This document shows, piece after piece, positions 34,070 through 42,040 of a DNA stretch of 64,000 nucleotides (the stretch's first letter is position 1; each line of letters starts with the position of its first letter). The stretch is from DATAEG01 sp963703085. Lineage in GTDB: Bacteria > Actinomycetota > Actinomycetes > Mycobacteriales > Jatrophihabitantaceae. A program made the position numbers and the translations under genes. The stretch is taken from contig OY969789.1 of NCBI GenBank assembly GCA_963703085.1, forward strand, positions 1,798,001 through 1,862,000, in the 5' to 3' direction. The notes beneath the pieces are model-generated. The model worked only from the letters and a program-made list of their open reading frames with translations, ran no database searches and had not been told where the DNA came from.

Positions 34070-34714
34070 CTACCCGTTGAGGTAGGCAAGCACCGCGAGC
34101 ACCCGCCGGTTGTCGTCCTCGGAGACCGGCAGGTCCAGCTTGGTGAAGATGCTCGCCGTGTGTTTGCCGACGGCCTTCTCGGTGATCACCAGCGCAACGC
34201 CGATCGCCGCGTTCGAGCGGCCCTGCGCCATGTGGGCAAGGACTTCTGTCTCGCGCGGGCTGAGCCGGTCGAGCGGAAGCGTCCGCTCCTTCGCGTGTAG
34301 CAACTTCGCGACCACGACCGGGTCGAGGGCCGTACCGCCGTCGGCTACCCGCCCGACGGCCTCCAGGAACGCGTCCACGTCGGACACCCGGTCCTTGAGG
34401 AGGTAGCCGATGCCTCCATCCCCGGTGGCGAGCAGTTCGCGCGCATAGATCTGCTCGACGTACTGGGACAGGATCAGGATCGGGAGTCCGGGAATCCGGC
34501 GACGCGCCTCGATCGCCGCGCGCAGCCCCTCGTCGGTGTGCGACGGCGGCAGCCGGATGTCGACGATGGAGATGCCGGCACGGTGCTCGACCAGCAGCTC
34601 GGCGAGACCGTTACCGTCCGCGACGGCCGCGACGACCTCGTGCCCGCGCGAGGTCAGCAGGCTGACGATCCCCTCGCGCAGCAAGGCCAGGTCCTCTGCC
34701 ACCACCGCCTTCAC
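34070..34714 (-). CDS. NarL/FixJ-family response regulator
   Basis: A 214-residue regulator. The receiver has AEDLALLREG, phosphoacceptor Asp in ISIVDIRLPPS, and GIGYLLKDRV with the Lys. The C-terminal LuxR domain is RLSPRETEVLAHMAQGRSNA, then AIGVALVITEKAVGKHTASI. The start GTG 34714 (MKAVVAEDLALL) fits the family; the longer frame is not conserved. It is the partner of the kinase downstream. Probable target: the divergent ABC exporter genes starting at 34867. Confidence 0.92.
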   Translation of the reverse strand: MKAVVAEDLALLREGIVSLLTSRGHEVVAAVADGNGLAELLVEHRAGISIVDIRLPPSHTDEGLRAAIEARRRIPGLPILILSQYVEQIYARELLATGDGGIGYLLKDRVSDVDAFLEAVGRVADGGTALDPVVVAKLLHAKERTLPLDRLSPRETEVLAHMAQGRSNAAIGVALVITEKAVGKHTASIFTKLDLPVSEDDNRRVLAVLAYLNG

Positions 34715-34748
34715 CGCACAGACAATACGGCCTCGGCCACCGTCGGCC

Positions 34749-34765
34749 AGGGGTCTAGGACCCCT
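34749..34765. promoter_or_regulatory. inverted repeat between response regulator and exporter genes
   Basis: AGGGGTC-TAG-GACCCCT, a perfect 7-base palindrome, 35 bases before the regulator's start and 102 bases before the ATG of the 97-aa membrane protein. Suits an operator for autoregulation, or a small hairpin in the leader. Confidence 0.4.
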
Positions 34766-34866
34766 GCCGAGCCATCCCGAACACACGGTGCAGACCCCCT
34801 GTGCCGGCGCCGCCGAATTCCTACGTTTGAACCGTTCACCTCCACTCTCACCGAACGGATCACGCC

Positions 34867-35160
34867 ATGGGCAGCAACCAGCAGCACACCAGCACCCCGA
34901 GCTCGATCGCCGCGGTGGCCCGAGGCGCCACGTATCTCTGGCTCGCCGTCAGCGCAATCAACTTCATCGTGTGGCTCGCCGTCAGCGCCGTCAGCGGCAA
35001 GGTCGACGGCCCATGGTTTCTCTACGCATTCGGCGCCGGAGGAGTCGTCGTCGCCGGCCTGCGGCTAGCCGCGCGGGCCCGGCCGCACGCCGCCGCGCCG
35101 ACGACCACCGTCCGAACAGCCGCCGCACCGGCAGCCGAGACCATCCGCTCGCAGTGGTGA
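34867..35160 (+). CDS. 97-residue membrane protein upstream of the ABC exporter
   Basis: A small protein with two hydrophobic helices (YLWLAVSAINFIVWLAVSAV and WFLYAFGAGGVVVAGLRLAA), flanked by a Ser/Thr-rich head (GSNQQHTSTPSS) and an Ala/Pro/Thr-rich tail. Its shape recalls small 2-TM (SHOCT-less) accessory proteins found with peptide-resistance exporters. It is 32 bases before the ABC ATPase gene and in the same transcript. No named family is recognised. Confidence 0.75.
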   Translation: MGSNQQHTSTPSSIAAVARGATYLWLAVSAINFIVWLAVSAVSGKVDGPWFLYAFGAGGVVVAGLRLAARARPHAAAPTTTVRTAAAPAAETIRSQW

Positions 35161-35192
35161 CCTCACTCACCGTCGATTCAAAGGAGATCAGC

Positions 35193-35969
35193 ATGAACAC
35201 CGGTCAGTTGCGACCCGGAGCCGACGCCGTGCGGATGACGGCCCTGCGCAAGATCTACGGGTCGCCAAAGAACCCGACGGTCGCCGTCCGCGACGTGTCG
35301 TTGACCTTCCGCGTCGGCACGTTCACCGCGGTCATGGGCCCGTCCGGCTCGGGCAAGAGCACGCTTCTGCAGTGCGCCGCCGGCTTGGACGTGCCGACCT
35401 CCGGTGAGGTCCTCGTCGGGGGCGAACCGTTTCCCACCACGGGCGAGACGGACGTGACCATTTTCCGGCGCGACCGCATCGGATTCGTGTTCCAGCAGTA
35501 CAACCTCGTCGGGCACATCAGCGTGCTCGACAACGTGCTGCTGCCGGGGCGCCTGGCCGGCGAACGCGCCGACGTCGCGGCCGCCCGTTCGCTGCTCGCG
35601 GAGCTCGGCCTGGATCAGGTGGCGGGGCGCCTGCCTGCCGAGTTGTCCGGTGGCCAGCAGCAACGGGCTGCGATCGCCCGCTCGCTGCTCAGCCGACCGG
35701 CCGTGCTGTTCGCTGACGAGCCCACCGGCGCACTCGATTCGGGCAGCGGACAAGCCGTGCTCGCTTTGCTGCGCGAATCGTGCGACCGGCACGGCCGAAC
35801 CGTCGTTATGGTCACGCACGACCCCATCGCCGCCGCCACCGCCGACACGGTCGTCTTCCTCGCCGACGGTCTTGTCGTCGAACGGCTCGCTCGGCCCGGC
35901 GTGGCTGCGATCGCCAACCGGATGACGCAGCTGTCAACCGCCCGCGCCGACTCGAAGGTGGGCGCCTGA
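35193..35969 (+). CDS. ABC transporter ATP-binding protein, MacB/LolD type
   Basis: A 258-residue ATPase. Walker A GPSGSGKSTLLQ, Q-loop VFQQYNLVGHISVLDNV, signature LSGGQQQRAAIARSLL, Walker B VLFADEPTGALDSGSG, and the His in VMVTHDPIAAA. This subfamily works with FtsX-like permeases in lipoprotein release, antimicrobial-peptide resistance or mechanotransmission, and not import. RBS AAAGGAG is 6 bases before ATG. The permease gene follows 1 base later. Confidence 0.93.
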   Translation: MNTGQLRPGADAVRMTALRKIYGSPKNPTVAVRDVSLTFRVGTFTAVMGPSGSGKSTLLQCAAGLDVPTSGEVLVGGEPFPTTGETDVTIFRRDRIGFVFQQYNLVGHISVLDNVLLPGRLAGERADVAAARSLLAELGLDQVAGRLPAELSGGQQQRAAIARSLLSRPAVLFADEPTGALDSGSGQAVLALLRESCDRHGRTVVMVTHDPIAAATADTVVFLADGLVVERLARPGVAAIANRMTQLSTARADSKVGA

Positions 35970-35970
35970 A

Positions 35971-37332
35971 ATGACGATGCACTCGACCGGCCTGACGCGC
36001 GGCTCGATTCGGCACCGCCGCAACTCTTACCTCGCCGCCTTCGTCGCTGTCCTGCTCGGCTCGACCGTCCTTACATCTTTCGCCGCCCTGCTCGACATCG
36101 GCCTACAGCCCGGTGTCGGGCACGCCGACCGGACCACACTCATCATTTTGTCCAGCGTTGTCGGCGGCTGGGGTGCCGTCGTCGTCGGCGCCGCAGTCGC
36201 CACCACGCTGGCTGTGACGACCCGTCAACGCGCTCGCGAGCTCGCCCTGCTGCGCAGTATCGGCGCCACTCCGCGACAGGTCATCCGCATGATCACCTGC
36301 GAGATCGGCGTCGTGTCGCTCGCGGCCGTGCTGATCGCCGCACCAATCGGCACGGCAGGAAGCGCGCTACTGCTGCACCTGCTCAGGTCCACCGGCCAGA
36401 TCGCCGGGTCGGCCCCCTTCCGCGTCGGACCAATCACCTACGGCCTCGGCGCCGGCGCGCCGCTGCTCGCCGCACTGCTCGCCACGTACGTCACCGCGAG
36501 ACGGGCCGCGGCACGACGCGTCCGCGACGGCCTGTTCGACGCAGCCGCAGGTGGGCGGACCGTCGGCACGCTGCGTCGGACCGTCGGCTGGGTGCTGCTC
36601 GCGGCAAGCCTCGGCAACGCGATTGCGACCGCCATCGTCTGCCGCGGCGCCAACCCGGCTGACAGCCAATCAATCGCCTCTCAAGGCGCGATCCTTGGCG
36701 CGATCGGCTTCGCCCTGCTCGCACCGATCCTGCTGGAGCTGGCGCTGCCGATCGCTCGGCGCCTGGTCGTGGCGACCGCCGGCGTCCCCGGCCGAGTGGC
36801 CCTGATGAATCTGCACGGACGCGTGCAGCAGACAGCCACGCCGATCATGCCGATCGTCATCCTCACCGGCATCGCCACCGGGACGCTGTCGATGCAGGCC
36901 GTCGCCAACCAAGTGAGCGGAGACCACCTCGACAAAGGCACACAGCTGCTCAACTACGTCATCGTCGCAATCATCACCGCGCTGGCCGCCGCCATGCTGG
37001 TCAACCTGCTCGTCGCGGCCACGGCCGAGCGTCAACGGGAATTCGCCCAGACCCGACTCGCCGGCGCTACACCGAAACAGCTGCTTCAGGCATTGCACGT
37101 CGAGACCGTCATTCTCACCGCACTCGGACTCATCGGCGGTACCGTCGCCGCCGGCCTCACCGCCGTGCCGTTCAGCCTCGCCCAAGGCACCGGCTTGCTG
37201 CCGCTGACCGCTATCGAAATTCACGCCGCGGTCGTCATCGGCGTCATAACCCTCACCTTCATCACCACCATGCGCACCGCTCGTAGAACAATGAACGGCA
37301 ACGCCATCACCGCGCTCTCCACGGCAGGTTGA
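35971..37332 (+). CDS. FtsX-like ABC permease
   Basis: A 453-residue permease. Two FtsX modules, each of three or four helices: NSYLAAFVAVLLGSTVLTSF, WGAVVVGAAVATTLAVTTRQ, RELALLRSIGATPRQVIRMI in the first; LLNYVIVAIITALAAAMLVN, REFAQTRLAGATPKQLLQAL and a last pair near the C-terminus in the second. The repeated 'LR.IGATP.Q' motif couples to the ATPase. The large extracytoplasmic loop seen in MacB is absent, as in bacitracin-type exporters without it. Confidence 0.9.
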   Translation: MTMHSTGLTRGSIRHRRNSYLAAFVAVLLGSTVLTSFAALLDIGLQPGVGHADRTTLIILSSVVGGWGAVVVGAAVATTLAVTTRQRARELALLRSIGATPRQVIRMITCEIGVVSLAAVLIAAPIGTAGSALLLHLLRSTGQIAGSAPFRVGPITYGLGAGAPLLAALLATYVTARRAAARRVRDGLFDAAAGGRTVGTLRRTVGWVLLAASLGNAIATAIVCRGANPADSQSIASQGAILGAIGFALLAPILLELALPIARRLVVATAGVPGRVALMNLHGRVQQTATPIMPIVILTGIATGTLSMQAVANQVSGDHLDKGTQLLNYVIVAIITALAAAMLVNLLVAATAERQREFAQTRLAGATPKQLLQALHVETVILTALGLIGGTVAAGLTAVPFSLAQGTGLLPLTAIEIHAAVVIGVITLTFITTMRTARRTMNGNAITALSTAG

Positions 37333-37664
37333 GCGAGAGTGACCCAGAAATCGGAGGTTAGGCGCGCGCTGCGAGCGAACGAGTCGCCCATCTCGACTAG
37401 GCAACGGGCTTGTCTATGTGACGGGCCGTTGGCGCAATCAGCGCGGGCCGTCGTCTCGGGTGGAGGTGGGGTCGGCGTCGCGGGTCGCAACCGAGGTGGC
37501 GAGAAGTTTGAGTCCGTCGGCAGTCAGTGTGTTCGGGCCGGCGGCGTCATCTCCCGAGCCGTCGCCGGCCACTGCGGCGCATGAATTTCGCCAATTGGCT
37601 GCACATTGGCTGCAATTTCGTCCGGAGCGGCGGCCCGAAACCGCTGGAGGCCCGTTTCATGGGG
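37333..37664. other. 332-base region without a gene
   Basis: Contains no coding frame that I trust. At 37594-37603 and 37605-37614 the word ATTGGCTGCA is repeated in tandem with one base between. The rest shows no recognisable motif. A 46-codon minus frame (about 37425-37565) lacks a ribosome site. Confidence 0.45.
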
Positions 37665-37737
37665 TGGAGACGAGGGGAATCGAACCCCTAACCCCCGCCT
37701 TGCAAAGGCGGTGCTCTGCCAATTGAGCTACGTCCCC
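37665..37737 (-). tRNA. tRNA-Ala (anticodon TGC)
   Basis: A 73-nt cloverleaf on minus. Acceptor GGGGACG/CGTCTCC, D-arm GCTC...GAGC, anticodon stem CCGCC/GGCGG enclosing TTTGCAA (anticodon TGC), T-arm AGGGG-TTCGATTC-CCCTC, discriminator A. CCA is not encoded. With tRNA-Ile downstream of gyrA, this is a common actinobacterial arrangement. Confidence 0.97.
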
Positions 37738-37741
37738 GGGT

Positions 37742-37873
37742 TCAGCTGCGTGGCGTTTCGGTGGTGCTCACCGCTTCGTGCCACAGGGCGGCGTCGGCCG
37801 CGGCTGCTTTCTTCCGCCGGTTGATCACGAAGAACCCGCCGATGGCCGCGGCGACGATGGCCAGCTTCTTCAT
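37742..37873 (-). CDS. DLW-39 family small protein
   Basis: A 43-residue peptide, starts MKKLAIVAAAIGGFFVINRR, then KKAAAADAALWHEAVSTT and ends PRS. The short hydrophobic helix followed by basic residues and the D-x-x-LW-x-EA motif match the DLW-39 family found in actinobacteria between gyrA and the tRNA genes. The usual DLW is ALW here. RBS GAGAG is close to the ATG. The function is unknown; it may be a membrane peptide. Confidence 0.8.
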   Translation of the reverse strand: MKKLAIVAAAIGGFFVINRRKKAAAADAALWHEAVSTTETPRS

Positions 37874-37940
37874 GACGCTCTCCTCAATTCAAGCCGCCCG
37901 GTGCGACGCGGACGGCTGACGCTACGCGCGTCGGACGCCG

Positions 37941-38014
37941 TGGGCCTGGGAGGACTTGAACCTCCGGCCTCATCCTTATCAGGGATGCGCTCTAACCAGC
38001 TGAGCTACAGGCCC
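37941..38014 (-). tRNA. tRNA-Ile (anticodon GAT)
   Basis: A 74-nt cloverleaf on minus. Acceptor GGGCCTG/CAGGCCC, D-arm GCTC...GAGC with loop AGCTGGTTA, anticodon loop CTGATAA (anticodon GAT), T-arm GGAGG-TTCAAGT-CCTCC, discriminator A. CCA is not encoded. Confidence 0.97.
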
Positions 38015-38071
38015 GGGTATGCAGTCGAACTGCGCCAGCCTAGCCGGGCGCCGCAGACGTTCCAAACCGGG

Positions 38072-38917
38072 TTAGTCGCGCTCGGACAGGGTGAGCTCGA
38101 CACCGCCGACGAGGTCGGAGCACAGGTTGTAGACGACCGATCCGATCGTCGAGAGCACGATGAACAGCACGACGTCGATGACGCCGATCACCAGTGCGCC
38201 ACCGAGAACCAAGCCGGGCGTGACGACGTCCTTGCTGTTGTCGTTCAGCTTCTGAGCGGTCTCGTTCACCTTGTCGAAGAGGCCGATGCCGTCGAGTACC
38301 CCGTACAGCACTCCGACGATCACCAGCCAGACGAAGAAGAGCGCGAAGGACAGTACGCAGGACAGCTTGAGCACCGACCAGACGTCGATGTGCTTGAGCT
38401 GAAGATGCGCGCGTCGGGGCGGGCGCTCGCCGGGCCGGCGGTTACCCCGGGCCGGGGCGGACCGCTTCGCGGCTCGAGCGCCGGGGTTTGCTGCGGCCAC
38501 TGCCGGCGGGAGGGCAGCACCCGGCACCACCGGCGGCGGACCCGCAGCGGGCATCGGCTCGGCTACTGGCGCGCCGGGTGTGAGGGCAGCGCGAATCTCG
38601 TCGGTGTTCGGCTCCTGGGCCGGCGCCGGATAGCCGTTGTGCGCCGTCGGACGGTGCGTACCGAACTGCGCTGGCTGAGCCGGCTGGGGCTGCGCCGGCT
38701 GGGCCTGAGCCGGCGCATGCTGGGCCGGCGCATGCTGGGCCGGCTGGGGCTGGGCCGGGGCGGGGTGAGCGGGTCCGGGGGGGTTCTGCTCCCACCCGCC
38801 GTACGGAGCCGGGCTGTCGGGGCCGGAGCCCGGGCTGACGGCCGGCAACGTGGTCGTCGTCGCCAGCGGGTCATGCTCGCGGGACGGATCGGCGCCGCCC
38901 TGCCTGGATTCGGTCAT
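38072..38917 (-). CDS. DUF3566 membrane protein with proline/alanine/glutamine repeats
   Basis: A 281-residue protein. Residues 45-85 are a low-complexity stretch with repeats of the PAQ(P/H)A type (PAQPQPAQHAPAQHAPAQAQ). A basic region follows, and the C-terminal 110 residues are DUF3566: HLQLKHIDVWSVLKLSCVLS, a helix at SFALFFVWLVIVGVLYGVLD, a short loop ETAQKLNDNS and a second helix VIGVIDVVLFIVLSTIGSVV. DUF3566 is always next to gyrA in actinobacteria; function unproven. It starts 2 bases after the gyrA stop. Confidence 0.9.
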   Translation of the reverse strand: MTESRQGGADPSREHDPLATTTTLPAVSPGSGPDSPAPYGGWEQNPPGPAHPAPAQPQPAQHAPAQHAPAQAQPAQPQPAQPAQFGTHRPTAHNGYPAPAQEPNTDEIRAALTPGAPVAEPMPAAGPPPVVPGAALPPAVAAANPGARAAKRSAPARGNRRPGERPPRRAHLQLKHIDVWSVLKLSCVLSFALFFVWLVIVGVLYGVLDGIGLFDKVNETAQKLNDNSKDVVTPGLVLGGALVIGVIDVVLFIVLSTIGSVVYNLCSDLVGGVELTLSERD

Positions 38918-38919
38918 CC

Positions 38920-41900
38920 CTACTCCTGATCGTCCGGCTCGTCGGCGTTACGGGCGATGGCCATCAAGGTGACACCCTCGGGCAGATTCATCAGGCGCAC
39001 ACCCATCGTCTGCCGTTGTGCCCGGCGGACCTCGCCGGCACTGGTGCGGATCACACCACCGTTGGACGTGATCGCGTAGATCTCGTCGTCAGGCCGGACG
39101 GCAACAGCGCCGACCAGCCCACCACGGGTGGAGACGATACGCGCCGTGAGCACGCCCTTCCCGCCTCTCCCTTGTACCGGATACTCCGCGATGGGGGTGC
39201 GTTTGGCGAAGCCGCCCTCAGTTGCCACCAAGATCTCGACGCCTTCCACGACGACCTCCATGGCCAGCAACTGGTCATCGCCGGAGAACCGCATCCCGAT
39301 CACACCGGACGTAGCGCGCCCCATCGGGCGCAGCGTGTCATCGTCCGCCTTGAACCGGATCGACTGCGCCTTGCGGCTGACCAGCACCAGATCGTCGTCG
39401 CCGGTGATCAGCGCTGCATCGATCAGTTCGTCGCTCTCCCGCAGGTTGATGGCCTGGATGCCGCCGGTGCGGTTGGAGTCGTAGTCGGTGAGCTTGCTCT
39501 TCTTCACCAGCCCTTCCCGGGTGGCCAGCACCAGGTACGGGGCGACGTTGTAGTCCTTGATCGTGATGACTTCGGCGATGCGCTCGTCCGGTTGGAATGC
39601 GAGCAGGTTCGCGACGTGCTGACCGCGCGCGTTGCGGTTCGCCTCCGGCAGCTCGTACGCCTTGGCCCGGTAGACGCGTCCCTTGTTCGTGAAGAACAGG
39701 ATCCAGTCGTGGGTGGAGGCGACGAAGAAGTGGTCGACCAGATCGTCCAGCTTGAGCGAGGCACCCTGGACGCCCTTGCCGCCGCGGCGCTGCGCTCGAT
39801 ACAGATCCGTCTTCGTTCGCTTCGCGTACCCGGTGCGGGTGATGGTGACGACCACATCTTCCTTCGCGATGAGGTCTTCCATCGACATGTCGCCGTCATC
39901 GGCGATCAGCCGGGTGCGCCGGTCGTCACCGAACTTCTCCACGATCGCGGCGAGCTCGTCGCCGATGATCTGCCGTTGCCGGCCGGGCTTGGCGAGGATG
40001 TCGTGATAGTCGTCGATCTGGGCGGCGATCTCGTCGTGCTCGTCGATGATCTTCTGCCGCTCCAGGGCAGCCAACCGGCGCAGCTGCAGGTCGAGGATGG
40101 CGACTGCCTGCACCTCATCGATGTCGAGCAACTGCATCAGCCCGCCGCGAGCGGACTCTGCCGACTCCGACGCCCGGATCAACGCGATGACCTCGTCGAG
40201 CATGTCGAGGGCTTTCAGGTAGCCGCGCAACACATGGATGCGCCGCTCGGCCTCGTCCAGCAAGTACTGGGTACGCCGGACGATGACCTCGACCTGGTGC
40301 TTCACGTACAGCGAGATGACCTGGTCGATGCGCAGGGTGCGCGGCACCCCGTCGACGATCGCGAGCATCGTTACGCCGAACGTGGTCTGCAGCTGGGTGT
40401 GCTTGTAGAGGTTGTTCAGCACCACCTTCGCCACTCCGTCGCGCTTCAGCGTGACGACGATGCGCATGCCGATGCGGTCGGAGGACTCGTCGTTGATGTC
40501 GGCGATGCCGGCGACCCTGCCCTCCTTGGCGAGGTCGGCGATGGTCTCGACGAGGTTGTCCGGGTTCACCTGGTACGGCAGCTCGGTGATCACCAGGATG
40601 GTGCGGCCCTTGGTGTCTTCCTCGACGGTGACGACGGCCCGCATCCGGATCGAGCCCCGGCCGGTGGTGTACGCGTCGCGGATGCCCTCCCGGCCCACGA
40701 TCAGTCCCCGGGTCGGGAAGTCCGGCCCCGGAATCAGAGCGAGCAACTCGCTGCGCAACTCCTCCTCGGTGGCATCCGGGTGCTCCAGCGCCCACTGCAC
40801 CCCGGCGCCCACCTCGCGCAGGTTGTGCGGCGGAATGTTGGTGGCCATGCCGACCGCAATTCCGCCTCCACCGTTGACCAGCAAGTTCGGAAAACGCGAC
40901 GGTAAGACGTCCGGCTCTTTGGACCGACCGTCGTAGTTGTCGGAGAAATCGACGGTGTTCTTGTCGATGTCGCGCAGCATCTCCATGGCCAGTGGGGTCA
41001 GCCGGGCCTCGGTGTTGTGGCTGACGAATCCATTGGTGAGGAAAGCGTGATCGGGCGTGTCGACGCGCAGCGAGTACACCGCCGCGAGGCCAGCCGGGAC
41101 GATCTCGGTGACCGGCTCGAAGGCGAACCCGCGCGGGTCGCCGCCGTCGTCGACGACGTGCCGGGCCGGATCGGCAGCATGGATCTCGGTCAGGTCGGGC
41201 AGCGGTGGGAGCTCGGGTATCGCGGTGCCGTTGCGGGCGAGCCGGCGGATCAGCACGTGCTCGCTGGTGAGCTCGCCGGCGAGTACCCACACCGGCCGGG
41301 GCTGGCCGTGCACCCGGCCCAGCGTCAGCAGCGGATGGTTCGTCGTGCACGTGACGCTGTGCGCACCGGCCCGAACGGTGACCACCGGATGGGTTCCGGA
41401 ATGGTGCACCGCGCTGACGTTGACCGGCTGGCCGTGCCGGCCGATCACCTTGAAATCGGTCTCGGTGGTGGTGTTCTCCGCAGCGCCCGGAACGAAATCG
41501 GCGATCGGCACTTCGCCTGTCTCGGTGGCGATCCGGGTCTCACCGGTCACGCAGTACCGCATGGCGGCGGCCGGATCGTTGCCCGGTGAGCCGAAGTTGC
41601 CCTGACCGTCGATCAGCGGTGCCCGCATCGACCACGGCTGGGCCAACCGCACCAGGGTGTCGTAGATCGCGCTGTCACCGTGCGGGTGATAGTTGCCCAT
41701 CACGTCGCCGACGACCCGGGAGCACTTCACGTGACCGCGATCCGGGCGGTATCCGGAGTCGAACATCGCATACAGGATGCGGCGGTGCACCGGCTTCAGG
41801 CCGTCGCGCACATCGGGCAGCGCCCGGGCCACGATCACGCTCATCGCGTAGTCGAGGAAGCTGCGCTGCATCTCGACCTGAATGTCCACCGGCTCGGTAC

Positions 41901-41937
41901 GGTCGCCGCCGGTCGGTGGCACGGTCACGTCGGTCAT
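38920..41937 (-). CDS. gyrA: DNA gyrase subunit A, interrupted by an intein
   Basis: DNA-cleaving subunit of gyrase. The precursor has 1005 residues and the spliced protein 825, the normal length. The active-site Tyr128 (DPAAAMRY) is followed straight by the intein, and the host resumes TEARLTPLAMEML. N-terminal winged helix, tower and coiled coil are intact. The QRDR part GDSAIYDTLVRLAQ has Ser89 and Asp93-like wild-type residues. The C-terminal beta-pinwheel carries the GyrA box QRRGGKG (LYRAQRRGGKGVQG). Downstream of gyrB in the same direction. Confidence 0.97.
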   Translation of the reverse strand: MTDVTVPPTGGDRTEPVDIQVEMQRSFLDYAMSVIVARALPDVRDGLKPVHRRILYAMFDSGYRPDRGHVKCSRVVGDVMGNYHPHGDSAIYDTLVRLAQPWSMRAPLIDGQGNFGSPGNDPAAAMRYCVTGETRIATETGEVPIADFVPGAAENTTTETDFKVIGRHGQPVNVSAVHHSGTHPVVTVRAGAHSVTCTTNHPLLTLGRVHGQPRPVWVLAGELTSEHVLIRRLARNGTAIPELPPLPDLTEIHAADPARHVVDDGGDPRGFAFEPVTEIVPAGLAAVYSLRVDTPDHAFLTNGFVSHNTEARLTPLAMEMLRDIDKNTVDFSDNYDGRSKEPDVLPSRFPNLLVNGGGGIAVGMATNIPPHNLREVGAGVQWALEHPDATEEELRSELLALIPGPDFPTRGLIVGREGIRDAYTTGRGSIRMRAVVTVEEDTKGRTILVITELPYQVNPDNLVETIADLAKEGRVAGIADINDESSDRIGMRIVVTLKRDGVAKVVLNNLYKHTQLQTTFGVTMLAIVDGVPRTLRIDQVISLYVKHQVEVIVRRTQYLLDEAERRIHVLRGYLKALDMLDEVIALIRASESAESARGGLMQLLDIDEVQAVAILDLQLRRLAALERQKIIDEHDEIAAQIDDYHDILAKPGRQRQIIGDELAAIVEKFGDDRRTRLIADDGDMSMEDLIAKEDVVVTITRTGYAKRTKTDLYRAQRRGGKGVQGASLKLDDLVDHFFVASTHDWILFFTNKGRVYRAKAYELPEANRNARGQHVANLLAFQPDERIAEVITIKDYNVAPYLVLATREGLVKKSKLTDYDSNRTGGIQAINLRESDELIDAALITGDDDLVLVSRKAQSIRFKADDDTLRPMGRATSGVIGMRFSGDDQLLAMEVVVEGVEILVATEGGFAKRTPIAEYPVQGRGGKGVLTARIVSTRGGLVGAVAVRPDDEIYAITSNGGVIRTSAGEVRRAQRQTMGVRLMNLPEGVTLMAIARNADEPDDQE
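41014..41553 (-). other. GyrA mini-intein (180 residues)
   Basis: Residues 129-308 of the precursor. Block A: CVTGETRIATETGEVPIADF with the nucleophilic Cys1. Block B: HPVVTVRAGAHSVTCTTNHP with the TxxH histidine. Blocks F and G: VYSLRVDTPDHAFLTNG and the terminal FVSHN (penultimate His, last Asn). The +1 extein residue is Thr. No LAGLIDADG homing endonuclease is present, so it cannot home by itself. Insertion is at the site used by the Mycobacterium xenopi GyrA intein (198 residues), after the catalytic Tyr. Splicing must precede gyrase function. Confidence 0.95.
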
Positions 41938-42040
41938 CGAAAACCCTTCTGTTCCTGTCGCGCTCTGCCTGTGGCGCCGGCCTGCGCCGGATGCACGCCT
42001 GACCTACGGTGACCGCCTCGGCCACCACGGTCTCCTACGA

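Noticed and set aside
34536..35192. Upstream extension of the MacB-type ATPase gene
   Set aside because: It would run through the NarL regulator promoter and the 97-aa gene in another frame; ATG 35193 with AAAGGAG is clearly the start.
37425..37565. 46-codon frame on minus between the exporter and tRNA-Ala
   Set aside because: No ribosome site, no hydrophobic helix or conserved motif; composition like non-coding DNA.
37594..37664. tRNA-linked attachment site (tandem ATTGGCTGCA next to tRNA-Ala)
   Set aside because: No integrase, no second copy of the tRNA end in the window and no foreign-looking cargo; a short tandem word alone is weak.
39016..40905. 629-codon open frame antisense to gyrA
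   Set aside because: Long antisense frames are normal opposite GC-rich genes with strong third-position bias. It has no ribosome site, no recognisable domain, and gyrA is certain.
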